Positions 7,874 through 17,169 of a stretch of DNA of 64,000 nt are shown here, one piece after another. Source of the stretch: Cerina sp048266425 (GTDB lineage Bacteria; Bacteroidota; Bacteroidia; Flavobacteriales; Flavobacteriaceae); NCBI GenBank assembly GCA_048266425.1, contig JBLWZN010000003.1, positions 90,030 to 154,029 on the forward strand. Direction: 5' to 3'. Position numbers and translations under genes: made by a program. The notes under the pieces are model-generated. The model had not been told where the DNA came from. It saw only the letters and a list, made by a program, of their open reading frames with translations, and ran no database searches. Each line of letters opens with the position of its first letter. The stretch's first letter is position 1.

Positions 7874-8974
7874 CTAATGATCTCTCGCCGATACCTTCCA
7901 TGAGCCGGTCACCTTTCCATTTTCAACGGTTAAAGCCTCCGGATATTTGGATACGGTGGGACATATATGTAAGGGGATGGCATAAAATGCGTCACCAACA
8001 TTGTATTTGTTTGCTTCCTTACAGCGGACTACCAAATGCTCTTCGCTCTGGCCAATTTGTTCGCTCCCTTCCAATCCCATAATTTCAACCCTTGGCAAAC
8101 TCATTTCTGATGCTACCGATTTATGGCCCAAATCAAAGCAGAGCAGATCTGGTCGTGGTTTACTGATGATTCTGGTTAGCAGGACAGCAGCATTCAGAAA
8201 CCCCATTTCTTTATATGACCTTCCGTATCCCGCGTCCCAAAGTGTGAAAGTGCCTGGACTTGTCACCAGTTTTTCATTTTTTGCATGGATGGGAAAGGAG
8301 GGCGAGCCACCGGCAACGATTCCCTCTACTTTTACCCCCATCTTTTCCAGATCGGCCTCCAATTTTAAAACAGGGGCAAAATCTGCATCACCAATTTTTT
8401 TCCTTTTGTCAAAATCCGGTTCACGGACGTGTCCGTCGTAAACATGCAGTCCCATAGCCTCTATGTTAGGATTTGCATCCAAGGCAAGGTAAAGTTGGAT
8501 CGCTTTTTCCCCTGGGACGATTCCCGTTCGGTCCATTCCGTTGTTGATATCCAACCACAGACCTACCTTTCTATTTTTGGAGGATGCAATTAGGGCAAAA
8601 GCCTGCATGGATGATTCATTATCTACGATGGTTGAGAATTTGATCTTGGGAAATTGTTCCATCAGATCAAAGAAATGCTGAATGTTGGGGCCAACAGGTT
8701 GAAGGGCCAATAAAATATCCTTCGCGCCACATTTAGCTAGGAGTTTGGCTTCTGGTAGGGTAGCGCATTTAAATTTATAAATGCCTTGATTCATTTGTAG
8801 TTGGATGATCTCGGCCATTTTATGGGTCTTGATATGTGGCCTAACATGTTCGGTTCCTCCGGCAATACTTAACATTTTCCGTATGTTTTTTTCTATCCTT
8901 TCCGGATACACCAAGAGGGCAGGCGAGACTACATTTCCCGGTTCTCTAATTTCGTACCATTTTAAATTGTCCAT
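7874..8974 (-). CDS. Fold-type-III PLP enzyme, D-serine/D-threonine dehydratase or aldolase family
   Basis: 366 residues from the ATG at 8974 (MDNLKWYEIREPG); an upstream start at 9037 would add 21 residues encoded by an intergenic-type repeat and was rejected. The N-terminal alanine-racemase-like barrel carries the PLP lysine in HVRPHIKTHK (Lys49). The C-terminal domain has PLHICPTV, giving metal ligands His336 and Cys338. From memory, HxC is the zinc pair of eukaryotic-type D-serine dehydratase (Dsd1), while D-threonine aldolases carry HxD, so a dehydratase that makes 2-aminoacrylate or 2-aminocrotonate is more likely than an aldolase. The neighbouring RidA and GntP permease fit that reading. 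Confidence 0.88.
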   Translation of the reverse strand: MDNLKWYEIREPGNVVSPALLVYPERIEKNIRKMLSIAGGTEHVRPHIKTHKMAEIIQLQMNQGIYKFKCATLPEAKLLAKCGAKDILLALQPVGPNIQHFFDLMEQFPKIKFSTIVDNESSMQAFALIASSKNRKVGLWLDINNGMDRTGIVPGEKAIQLYLALDANPNIEAMGLHVYDGHVREPDFDKRKKIGDADFAPVLKLEADLEKMGVKVEGIVAGGSPSFPIHAKNEKLVTSPGTFTLWDAGYGRSYKEMGFLNAAVLLTRIISKPRPDLLCFDLGHKSVASEMSLPRVEIMGLEGSEQIGQSEEHLVVRCKEANKYNVGDAFYAIPLHICPTVSKYPEALTVENGKVTGSWKVSARDH

Positions 8975-9055
8975 CGAAGGGTTTTTCTGTTGTTTCAGGT
9001 TCCAAGTTTCTTGTTTTGGGTTTTTGTTGTTGTTCAAACTTTTGGTACTTGAGCT

Positions 9056-9520
9056 TTATTTCAATTGAAACACCGCTTCTACCTCCACCGGGATGTTGTC
9101 CGGTAACATCATGCCCACGGCACTTCTTACGCCTATTCCGAGCTCGGGTCCGAAAATGTCGGACATCAATTCACTAAAACCGTTTATGACCAAGGGTTGT
9201 TTGGCAAAGTCGGGGGTAGAATTCACCATCCCCAATACTTTTACCAACCGTTGTATTCGATCAAGGCTCCCAAAATGGGTCTGGATGGTGGAAATCATCG
9301 TCAGCCCCACCTGTCGTGCCGCCAATTTGGCCTCTTCCATGGTTAGGTCGTCCCCGGCCCTTCCTTTCATTAGCGAACCATCGAGGTTTATTGGTCCTTG
9401 GCCGGACACATATAAAAAATTATCCACTACCAAAATGGGTTTGTATACCCCTGCAGGCTTTGGCGCTGGGGGCAATTGCAATCCTAATTCTACGATTCTT
9501 TCCGAAGGTGATATATGCAT
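9056..9520 (-). CDS. RidA/YjgF-family enamine/imine deaminase
   Basis: 154-residue member of the RidA (YjgF/YER057c/UK114) family, slightly longer than canonical RidA (about 128). Visible family features are FLYVSGQGPINLDGSLMKG near the N-terminus, the active-site arginine in GIGVRSAVG, and PVEVEAVFQLK at the end. RidA proteins hydrolyse reactive enamines such as 2-aminoacrylate released by PLP-dependent dehydratases. The gene sits directly upstream of a predicted D-serine/D-threonine-type dehydratase, which would generate that intermediate. Confidence 0.9.
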   Translation of the reverse strand: MHISPSERIVELGLQLPPAPKPAGVYKPILVVDNFLYVSGQGPINLDGSLMKGRAGDDLTMEEAKLAARQVGLTMISTIQTHFGSLDRIQRLVKVLGMVNSTPDFAKQPLVINGFSELMSDIFGPELGIGVRSAVGMMLPDNIPVEVEAVFQLK

Positions 9521-9661
9521 GCGATTTATACTTTTAAATTAGTGATATAAGTTTAATGTGCTATCTCAAATTTACCATTTCCATTTGAACACTTGTCTTT
9601 CCTCTTTTATCTGCAGTCTTTCGTCTAAAGTCTCTTTTCTATATTCTATTCTCTATTTTTT

Positions 9662-10978
9662 TTACACAAACCGCTCCAGTACCAACACTCCGATCAATCC
9701 CATGACCCCTACCGTGGTTTCCATGACGGTCCATGATCTTAGGGTATCCTTGATAGATAGATTAAAATATTCCTTGAACAACCAAAAACCGCCGTCATTG
9801 ACATGGGACAACATTAAACTCCCCGATCCTATGGCCAGCACCATCAATTCGGCATTTACGGTTCCGCCGGATACCAAGGGCATCACAATTCCCGCAGCGG
9901 TTAATCCCGCTACGGTTGCGGATCCTACGCAAACCCTTATTACCGTGGCAATCAACCAGGCCATTACCAGGGGGTCGATGGTAGAATCCTTTAGTAGGCC
10001 AGCGATGTAATCGCTTACCCCACTATCTACCAATACCTCTTTTAGGCCCCCGGCCCCTGCTATGATCAGCAAAACCATAGTGATTCCCGCAATGGAACTG
10101 GAAACAGAATCCATCACCTCGGTCATTTTTTTACCGCGGGCCAGGCCGAGAGTGTAAATGGCAACCAAGACTGAAATCAACATGGCTATTGCAGGGTTTC
10201 CCAGAAATACGATGATTTCCCTAAGCATGGAATCCTCCGTTAAAAAATGGGTCACAATCGTGGAGAAGCCTATAAGGATAACCGGCAATAGGGCCGTAAA
10301 TATGCTGATGCCCACGCTGGGCATTTCTTCTTCCTTTAAAACGACCGGGTTGACAAATTCTTTTAATGGGGTGGCATTAATGTTCTTGAGCGTCCTGGAA
10401 AATAAGGGTCCGGCTATAATGATGGCCGGTATAGCTACTATAATCCCGTACAACAACGTTTTTCCAATGTCCGCATGGAACATAATGGCGATGGCCGTGG
10501 GGGCCGGATGGGGAGGCAAATAGCCGTGTGTTACCGACAGGGAGGCCAGCATTGGCAAACCTACATAGAGAAGGGGCAGGCCGGTGGCCGCCGCGACGGT
10601 AAAAACCAAGGGAATCAGGATGACGAACCCAACCGTGTAAAACATGGGGATGCCCACAATAAATCCGGTAAGCACAACGGCCCATTGTATGTTTTTTTTG
10701 CCGAATTTGGCAATGAGTTTAGTTGTAATCTGTTGGGCAGCACCACTATCGGCGACCAATTTGCCAAGCATGGCGCCCAAACCCAAAATCAAAACCAGAA
10801 ATCCCAGGGTATTCCCAATGCCCTTCTGAATGGAATCTACGACCGACACCAATTGCATGCCCTCGGTAATTCCGATAAACAGGGAAACAATGATGAAAGA
10901 AATAAACGCATTGAGCTTAAATTTGACGATAAGTAGGAATAATAAAAGAATTCCCAGGATAACAATTAATAATGGCAT
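9662..10978 (-). CDS. GntP-family permease (gluconate/D-serine transporter type)
   Basis: 438-residue, roughly 12-segment inner-membrane permease of the gluconate:H+ symporter family. Typical stretches are LGLGAMLGKLVADSGAAQQI, HGYLPPHPAPTAIA (the conserved re-entrant loop) and SATVAGLTAAGIVMP. GntP members carry gluconate, fructuronate, or D-serine (DsdX). As first gene of a unit with RidA and a D-serine-dehydratase-like enzyme, D-serine or another D-hydroxyamino acid is the more likely cargo than gluconate; no gluconokinase or Entner-Doudoroff gene is nearby. The 141 bases between it and ridA carry a TAGAGAATAG-type intergenic repeat. Confidence 0.93.
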   Translation of the reverse strand: MPLLIVILGILLLFLLIVKFKLNAFISFIIVSLFIGITEGMQLVSVVDSIQKGIGNTLGFLVLILGLGAMLGKLVADSGAAQQITTKLIAKFGKKNIQWAVVLTGFIVGIPMFYTVGFVILIPLVFTVAAATGLPLLYVGLPMLASLSVTHGYLPPHPAPTAIAIMFHADIGKTLLYGIIVAIPAIIIAGPLFSRTLKNINATPLKEFVNPVVLKEEEMPSVGISIFTALLPVILIGFSTIVTHFLTEDSMLREIIVFLGNPAIAMLISVLVAIYTLGLARGKKMTEVMDSVSSSIAGITMVLLIIAGAGGLKEVLVDSGVSDYIAGLLKDSTIDPLVMAWLIATVIRVCVGSATVAGLTAAGIVMPLVSGGTVNAELMVLAIGSGSLMLSHVNDGGFWLFKEYFNLSIKDTLRSWTVMETTVGVMGLIGVLVLERFV

Positions 10979-11182
10979 GGTTGGTTTTTTGGTTTAAAAT
11001 TTCAGAAGGACAAGATAGTGAAATTACCCAAAGTAATTGAACGCACTTTACATGCGGGCACAACAAATTCCCAAAACCCTTGGGTCAAAAAGGTTATTCG
11101 TTTTGCCATCCCCTATTATTTGCCTAACTTTAAGGTAATCCTAATTTGCTTAGGTATTTAGATTTAATTCAATACCATAATT

Positions 11183-11944
11183 ATGAATCCATTGCTTTTG
11201 TTGGCCGTTATAATTTTTTTGTTTCTTTTTAGCGGATTGCGGGTTGTTTATGAGTACAAGAGGGCATTAAAATTTAGGTTTGGAAAATATATAGAGACAT
11301 TGCAGCCGGGTCTAAGATGGATCATACCCTTTTTGGAAACCATTCAAAAAGTCGACATTCGTGTCATCACCTTCAATATAATTTCCCAGGAAGTAATGAC
11401 CCAGGACAACGTTCCGTGTAGCATTGACGGGGTAGTCTTTTTTCGGATCAACGATCCTGAAAAAGCCGTTTTGGAGGTAGAGGAATATAATTTTGCCATC
11501 ACTCAGCTTTCCCAGGCCGCCTTAAGGGATGTATGTGGAAAAGTGGAACTGGATACGATTTTGTCCAAACGGGAAGAAATGGGTCAGAACATTAAAGAGA
11601 TCGTTGAGAATGAAACCGAGAAATGGGGTATCGATATCATCGATGTTAAGATCAAGGACATCCAATTGCCGGAAAATATGAAGAGGATGATGGCCAACCA
11701 GGCCGAGGCCGAACGTACCCGTAGGGCCAAAGTTATTTTGGCGGTGGCCGAGGAGCAGGCCGCAGGAAAATTATTGCAAGCTGGCCAACTCATAGACCAA
11801 TCCCCCTCAGCCATAAAATTGAGGCTCTATCAAACCATGTCCGAGATTGCTGCTGAAAAGAACTCTACCATCCTGATTCCTTTTCCAGAGGAGATGTTAA
11901 GCCATTTTTCAAAGGACGTTAAAAAACAGGACCCTAAAACTTGA
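11183..11944 (+). CDS. SPFH/band-7 protein, stomatin-like slipin
   Basis: 253-residue membrane-anchored scaffold protein. Residues 3-20 form a single hydrophobic anchor, followed by RVVYEYKRALKFRFGKYIET (start of the PHB/SPFH domain), VMTQDNVPCSIDGVVFFRI and LRDVCGKVELDTILSKREEM, then a coiled-coil rich in Glu/Ala/Arg (QAEAERTRRAKVILAVAEEQ). These are diagnostic of slipins. There is no NfeD partner next to it. The downstream same-strand neighbour, after 204 bases, is a ligand-gated potassium-channel gene, of interest because stomatins modulate ion channels in animals. Confidence 0.93.
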   Translation: MNPLLLLAVIIFLFLFSGLRVVYEYKRALKFRFGKYIETLQPGLRWIIPFLETIQKVDIRVITFNIISQEVMTQDNVPCSIDGVVFFRINDPEKAVLEVEEYNFAITQLSQAALRDVCGKVELDTILSKREEMGQNIKEIVENETEKWGIDIIDVKIKDIQLPENMKRMMANQAEAERTRRAKVILAVAEEQAAGKLLQAGQLIDQSPSAIKLRLYQTMSEIAAEKNSTILIPFPEEMLSHFSKDVKKQDPKT

Positions 11945-12148
11945 GGTTATCCCTGGAAAGCATCAACTGATAAAATGCGATCATAAGCACCCTAACTATG
12001 GATCCTTAAATTAGCCCATGTTCCAACACGGATCTTTTTTTCATAAATGGATGTAAATTCATAGCTTTACCTGTAATCACGTACTTGATTCTTTGCCGAA
12101 TGAATCATTGTTTTCAATTTACTTTTCTAAGTCTTGCGATTTAAATTT

Positions 12149-13270
12149 ATGATTTACCGAAACCTACAGCATAAACCGATCATTTGTCGTTTCACCTGTT
12201 TTTTGCTCTTGCTTGTTTTTGTGAACGGAATGCAAGCGCGCACAAAACCCTTGGAATCTGTAGCAGATACTTTAAATGTCGGTGTAGCCGGGAGTGAACC
12301 TTTTGTTCTCAGCAGCAATATTTCAGGTAACCTTCACGGTATCGCCATCGAGATTTGGGAAGATTTGGCCAGCAAAAAAAGTTGGCCTTACCGTTATAGG
12401 ACTTTTAATATGGTGAATGAAGCTTTACAAGCCTTGGAAAATGGCTCCCTGGATTTGGTCGTAGGGCCCATAAGCATAACATCCCAACGTGTTTCACGAA
12501 TGAGATTTTCCCAGCCCTATTATCAGTCAAGTCTTGCTATAGTTTCCCGTAAGGATGAAACTGGTCTATGGGAAAGGATCAGGCCGTTTTTTAGCACAAA
12601 ATTATTGATTGCAGTAAGTATGTTTTTGTTTATACTTGCCGTAGTGGGGACTTTGTTTTGGTTGGCGGAGCGTAAAAAATCACCCGAACAATTTCCTTCG
12701 GGTCCTATAAGGGGCATTGGTAATGGCATGTGGCTCGCCATCGTAACAATGAGCACCACGGGCTATGGGGATATGGCACCCGTTACCTTGCGCGGTAGAA
12801 TAATTGCCGGGGCATGGATGGTGATAACACTTATTTTCGCTACCTCCATGATTGCCGGTATTGCGAGTACGTTAACGCTTTCCGGACTGGGAAGTTCCAC
12901 GGTAAGTAGCATTGAACAACTTTCGGGAAAAAAGGTGGCCACCATATTGGGCTCGCCATCGGAAGCCTTTTTAAAGGAGCACGGTTGTAAGGAGGTTGGT
13001 GTCAACGGTCTGGATGCGGCGTTTGTAAAATTGGCCGATAAAGAGGTAGATGCCGTGGTATATGATCGCCCCCAGTTATTGTATTATCTTAAGAACCATA
13101 AGGATGAAAACTTATATCTGGCCAAGGCGGAATATTACAGGCAAGGTTATGGTTTTGCATTTCCTTTAAACTCTACCCATGTTCAGGAAGTCAACAGATC
13201 TTTGCTCGAATTAGCCGAGGATCACGTGGTTGCGCGAACGATCGACTATTATTTGGGTGAGGATAAGTAA
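12149..13270 (+). CDS. Prokaryotic ionotropic glutamate receptor, K+-channel type (GluR0-like)
   Basis: 373 residues from the ATG at 12149; a TTG at 12134 in frame would add five residues. Order: signal peptide (residues 1-30), S1 half of a periplasmic binding domain (about 42-135, with Arg114 in ITSQRVSRMRFSQPYY at the position that grips the ligand carboxylate), TM1 (152-173), pore loop, selectivity filter TTGYGD (203-208), TM2 (216-240), S2 half (250-370, with acidic residue in DAVVYDRPQ). This is the architecture of the potassium-selective glutamate receptor GluR0 of cyanobacteria: a tetrameric inner-membrane channel opened by an extracellular amino acid. The ligand here is unknown. Confidence 0.9.
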   Translation: MIYRNLQHKPIICRFTCFLLLLVFVNGMQARTKPLESVADTLNVGVAGSEPFVLSSNISGNLHGIAIEIWEDLASKKSWPYRYRTFNMVNEALQALENGSLDLVVGPISITSQRVSRMRFSQPYYQSSLAIVSRKDETGLWERIRPFFSTKLLIAVSMFLFILAVVGTLFWLAERKKSPEQFPSGPIRGIGNGMWLAIVTMSTTGYGDMAPVTLRGRIIAGAWMVITLIFATSMIAGIASTLTLSGLGSSTVSSIEQLSGKKVATILGSPSEAFLKEHGCKEVGVNGLDAAFVKLADKEVDAVVYDRPQLLYYLKNHKDENLYLAKAEYYRQGYGFAFPLNSTHVQEVNRSLLELAEDHVVARTIDYYLGEDK

Positions 13271-13316
13271 AACAATTTGTAAAAATCATTAACTTCCCCA
13301 CAATTCCCTTTGGAAT

Positions 13317-15695
13317 ATGGATCCCATGAAACGAGCATTAATAAATTTTAAACGTGTGAAACAAAAAGCGTTTATTTTATTTATACTTCTTGGTCTTGTC
13401 GGACTGGTCTGGGCGATCCAGAACGGGGCGTTCGCAGGCGGGGGGGAGGACTACGTTGAACTGAAGGTGCCGGAGGTGGTGGACTATAACTTTGACATAA
13501 AGCCCATCCTGTCCGATCGTTGCTATAAATGCCATGGGCCGGATGCCAACAAAAGGGAGGCCGGATTGCGGATCGATGTGGAAGAGTCCGCCTTCTCGGA
13601 ACTTCCCGAGAATCCCGGAAAATTCGCCATTGTCGCCGGGAGGCCCGACCAAAGCGAGCTGTACCGCCGGATCATGAGCGGGGATCCCGATCAGATGATG
13701 CCCCCTCCGGACTCCCAGCTGAGCTTGAGCCCCTATGAAAGGAAGTTGCTGAAGAAGTGGATAGATCAAGGGGGCAAGTTCGAAAAGCATTGGGCCTTTA
13801 TCCCGCCCAAAAAGGCCGAACCGCCAAAAAACGGGTCCCAATGGGGACAGAACGAGATCGATGCCTTTGTGCTGGGGAAATTGGAGGACAATGGACTTGA
13901 ACCCTCCCCCAAGGCCGACCATGCCACGTTGATCCGCAGGATCAGTTTGGATATTACCGGACTGCCCCCCACCCTTGAAATGGCAAGAAAGTTTGCCAAG
14001 GATTCCTCCGAGACCGCCATCGGGAAGGTGATCGACGGGTTTTTGGCTTCCCCGGCCTACGGGGAGCGCATGACCCAGACCTGGCTCGATGTCGCCCGCT
14101 ATGCCGATTCCCATGGCTATCAGGACGACAGTTACCGCAGTATGTGGCCCTGGCGGGACTGGGTGATCCATGCCTTTAACGAGAACATGCACTACGACCG
14201 GTTCCTCACCTGGCAACTGGCGGGGGACCTGCTCCCCGATGCCAACAAGGAAGGGATATTGGCCACCGGGTTCAACCGCAACCATCCCATAACCCAGGAG
14301 GGCGGGGTGATCCAGGAGGAATACCGTTTTTACTATGTGGTGGACAGGACCAATACCCTGGGCACGGGGATTTTGGGCATCACCCTGGAGTGTGCCAAGT
14401 GCCATGACCACAAGTACGATCCCATCTCCCAAAAGAATTACTATGAAATGTATTCCTTTTTTAACAATGTGGACGAAAAAGGACTGCAGATGGATGCCGT
14501 GCAGGCGGCCAAAAAGAAATATTTTGCCGACGCCCCCTTCATCACCATTTCGGACGAGGATACCAAGGGAATCTTATCCTTTATCAATAAAAGGGAGGGC
14601 GACTCCGTAAAGGTCATGGTGATGGACGACGCTGAGCCAAGGGACGCCTTTGTATACAACCGGGGGAATTATGACGACCCGGGGGAAAAGGTAGTGCCCG
14701 GTACGCCCGAAGCGATCCTTCCCTTTTCGGACAAGCTCCCCAAGAACCGATTGGGCCTGGCCCAATGGATCACCGATAAAAATAACCCCCTGACCGCACG
14801 GGTATTTGTCAACCGCACGTGGGCCATGCTCTTTGGCAGGGGCCTTGTGGAAACGGTAGGGGACTTTGGGGTCCAGGGCAGCCTGCCCACCCATCCTGAA
14901 CTGTTGGATTGGTTGGCGGCGGATTTTATGGACCACGATTGGGACATCAAATACCTGTTGAAGAAGATCATGCTGTCCGCAACGTACCAACAAAGCTCGG
15001 AGCTTGCCCCTGAGCTCAAGAAGGCCGACCCGGGGAACATCCTCCTGGCCAGGGCGCCCCGGTTCAGGATGAGCGGGGAGATGATCAGGGACTATATATT
15101 GGCCACCAGCGGTCTGCTGAACCGGGAACTGGGAGGGGCGAGCGTAAAGCCGTACCAGCCTGCCGGGCTTTGGGAAGAGACCAATGCCGGCGGGGGCCGG
15201 GGAATACTGACGGAATATGTGCCCGATACCGGGAAGGAGCTTTACCGCCGCTCCCTGTATACGTTTTGGAAACGGACCCTGCCACCGCCGAGCATGACCA
15301 TTTTCGATGCGCCGACCCGGGATTTTTGCGAGGTAAGGCGGCAGAACACCAATACCCCCTTGCAGGCCTTGGCACTCCAGAACGACGAACAGCTCCTGGA
15401 GGCGGCCAGGGTGCTCGCACAGCAAACGGTAACGGAAAAATCCGGTGGATCGGCCCTGGTAAGCGACCTGTTCAAAAGAATTTTGATACGAAGCCCCAAG
15501 GATTCTGAGCTACGGCTCCTGGAGGACTATTACGAAAGTGCCCTGGCCGGATTCAATAAAGACGAGGGCAATGCCGAAAAGCTGTTAGCTCAGGGCAGCT
15601 ACAAAAGTGCCGGTACCGATCCCGCAAGAACGGCGGCCCTGATGCTTACCGCACAGGTGATATACAACCTGGACGAAACCATAACAAAGGAATAA
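13317..15695 (+). CDS. Planctomycete-type cytochrome protein (PSCyt1-DUF1549-DUF1553)
   Basis: 792 residues. An N-terminal membrane anchor or signal (residues 14-40) is followed by a cytochrome-c-like domain with CYKCHGPD (Cys69, Cys72, His73) and MMPPP as likely distal methionine region. Next is DUF1549 (about 180-400), containing the conserved YADSHGYQDD and a second CxxCH, CAKCHDHKYDPIS (Cys359, Cys362, His363), then DUF1553 (about 490-740: LAQWITDKNNPLTARVFVNR, NTPLQALALQND). The reaction is unknown; the heme suggests electron transfer in the periplasm. It is followed after 10 bases by the DUF1501 gene, the usual partner. Base composition is visibly GC-richer than flanking genes. Confidence 0.93.
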   Translation: MDPMKRALINFKRVKQKAFILFILLGLVGLVWAIQNGAFAGGGEDYVELKVPEVVDYNFDIKPILSDRCYKCHGPDANKREAGLRIDVEESAFSELPENPGKFAIVAGRPDQSELYRRIMSGDPDQMMPPPDSQLSLSPYERKLLKKWIDQGGKFEKHWAFIPPKKAEPPKNGSQWGQNEIDAFVLGKLEDNGLEPSPKADHATLIRRISLDITGLPPTLEMARKFAKDSSETAIGKVIDGFLASPAYGERMTQTWLDVARYADSHGYQDDSYRSMWPWRDWVIHAFNENMHYDRFLTWQLAGDLLPDANKEGILATGFNRNHPITQEGGVIQEEYRFYYVVDRTNTLGTGILGITLECAKCHDHKYDPISQKNYYEMYSFFNNVDEKGLQMDAVQAAKKKYFADAPFITISDEDTKGILSFINKREGDSVKVMVMDDAEPRDAFVYNRGNYDDPGEKVVPGTPEAILPFSDKLPKNRLGLAQWITDKNNPLTARVFVNRTWAMLFGRGLVETVGDFGVQGSLPTHPELLDWLAADFMDHDWDIKYLLKKIMLSATYQQSSELAPELKKADPGNILLARAPRFRMSGEMIRDYILATSGLLNRELGGASVKPYQPAGLWEETNAGGGRGILTEYVPDTGKELYRRSLYTFWKRTLPPPSMTIFDAPTRDFCEVRRQNTNTPLQALALQNDEQLLEAARVLAQQTVTEKSGGSALVSDLFKRILIRSPKDSELRLLEDYYESALAGFNKDEGNAEKLLAQGSYKSAGTDPARTAALMLTAQVIYNLDETITKE

Positions 15696-15705
15696 AGAAA
15701 GCGCC

Positions 15706-17166
15706 ATGGAGGAGAACAATAAGAACGACGAGAATCCGCTGAAGGTAAACCGGCGGCACTTTTTTGGACAATTGAGCGTAGGGATAGGGTCCTTGGCCCT
15801 GGGCTCCATGTTGATCCCCGACCTTTTCGAGCGGAGCGCCCTGGAATCGGGCGGACAACAATTGGGCATCCCCCATTTTGCGCCCAAGGCCAAGCGGATC
15901 ATCTATCTTTTTCAGGCCGGGGCGCCCTCACAACTGGAATCCTTTGATTACAAACCTACCTTGGCCAAACGGATGGGCGAGGACCTTCCCGAATCCATCA
16001 GGAACGGACAGCGGCTTACCGGGATGACCGCCGGGCAGAAAAGCTTTCCTTTGATGCCCTCGGCGACAAAATTCGCCCAGTACGGGGAGAGCGGGGCATG
16101 GGTCAGCGATTTTTTCCCCCATATCGCCAAGATCTCCGATGAGATCTGTATCGTGAGGAGCATGCACACGGAAGCCATCAACCACGATCCGGCCATCACG
16201 TTTTTCCAGACGGGGAGCCAACAATCGGGAAGGCCGAGCATGGGTTCCTGGATGAGCTATGGACTGGGCAGCGAAAACAAGAACCTGCCCTCCTTTGTGG
16301 TGCTCACCTCCCGTGGAAAGGGCAATAGCCAGGGGCTGTACTCCAAGTTATGGTCCAGCGGGTTTCTGGATTCCAAGCACCAAGGGGTGCTATTGCGCTC
16401 GGGCAAGGACCCGGTGCTGTACCTGAACGATCCCGAGGGGATCTCCCGCTCGGACAAACGGCATCTGCTAGATCACGTTTCGTCCCTGAACAAGATCCAT
16501 CACGTGGAGACGGGGGACGACGAGATAGAATCCCGCATCGCCCAATACGAAATGGCCTATAGGATGCAAATGTCCGTACCCGACGTGATGGACATTAAAA
16601 AGGAACCGGAATCCATTATCAAACTATACGGGGAGGATTGCCAGGTCCCGGGCACCTATGCCGCCAATTGCCTGCAGGCAAGACGGCTCGCGGAGAACGG
16701 GGTGCGGTTCATCCAACTGTACCACCAAGGTTGGGACCAGCACGGCAACCTGCCCAACGAGATGGCAGGGCAGGCCAAGGATGTCGACCAGGCCTCGGCC
16801 GCATTGATCCTCGATCTCAAACAACGGGGCATGCTGGAGGACACCTTGGTGATCTGGGGGGGCGAGTTCGGCCGGACCAATTACTGCCAGGGCAATTTCG
16901 ATCCCAAAAACTACGGCCGCGACCACCATCCAAGGGCGTTCAGTATCTGGATGGCCGGTGGGGGGATCAAGCCCGGGATCACCTTTGGGGAAACGGACGA
17001 GTTCGGGTACAATATAGTGAACAACCCCGTGCATATCAATGATTTTCACGCCACCCTGCTGCACACCATGGGCATCGACCACGAACAATTGGTGTACAAG
17101 TACCAGGGCCGCCGTTTTAGGCTTACCGATGTGGCGGGCAATGTTGTAAACGATATCTTGACCTGA
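15706..17166 (+). CDS. DUF1501 protein, Tat-exported
   Basis: 486 residues. A twin-arginine signal is visible at the N-terminus (VNRRHFFGQLSVGIGSLALG), so the folded protein is probably exported. The body matches DUF1501, a family related in fold to alkaline phosphatase/sulfatase: RIIYLFQAGAPSQLESFDYK, MHTEAINHDPAITFFQTG, RFIQLYHQGWDQHGNLP, IWGGEFGRTNY and GRDHHPRAFSIWMAGGG. The His/Asp-rich motifs could bind metal, but no activity is established. Its start is 10 bases after the stop of the DUF1549/DUF1553 gene and its stop is 3 bases before the next start, so the three are one transcript. Confidence 0.94.
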   Translation: MEENNKNDENPLKVNRRHFFGQLSVGIGSLALGSMLIPDLFERSALESGGQQLGIPHFAPKAKRIIYLFQAGAPSQLESFDYKPTLAKRMGEDLPESIRNGQRLTGMTAGQKSFPLMPSATKFAQYGESGAWVSDFFPHIAKISDEICIVRSMHTEAINHDPAITFFQTGSQQSGRPSMGSWMSYGLGSENKNLPSFVVLTSRGKGNSQGLYSKLWSSGFLDSKHQGVLLRSGKDPVLYLNDPEGISRSDKRHLLDHVSSLNKIHHVETGDDEIESRIAQYEMAYRMQMSVPDVMDIKKEPESIIKLYGEDCQVPGTYAANCLQARRLAENGVRFIQLYHQGWDQHGNLPNEMAGQAKDVDQASAALILDLKQRGMLEDTLVIWGGEFGRTNYCQGNFDPKNYGRDHHPRAFSIWMAGGGIKPGITFGETDEFGYNIVNNPVHINDFHATLLHTMGIDHEQLVYKYQGRRFRLTDVAGNVVNDILT

Positions 17167-17169
17167 TCC

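Noticed and set aside
8975..9037. Upstream start adding 21 residues to the PLP enzyme
   Set aside because: Those codons (Asn/Lys/Gln-rich) match the intergenic AACTTGGAACCTGAAAC-type repeat style and the family begins near MDNLKWYEIREPG.
13377..15425. Long minus-strand open frames (351 and 283 codons) opposite the DUF1549/DUF1553 gene
   Set aside because: They are antisense to a clearly conserved protein with heme motifs. High GC in the cassette removes stop codons, and the translations are rich in Pro, Gly and His without any motif.
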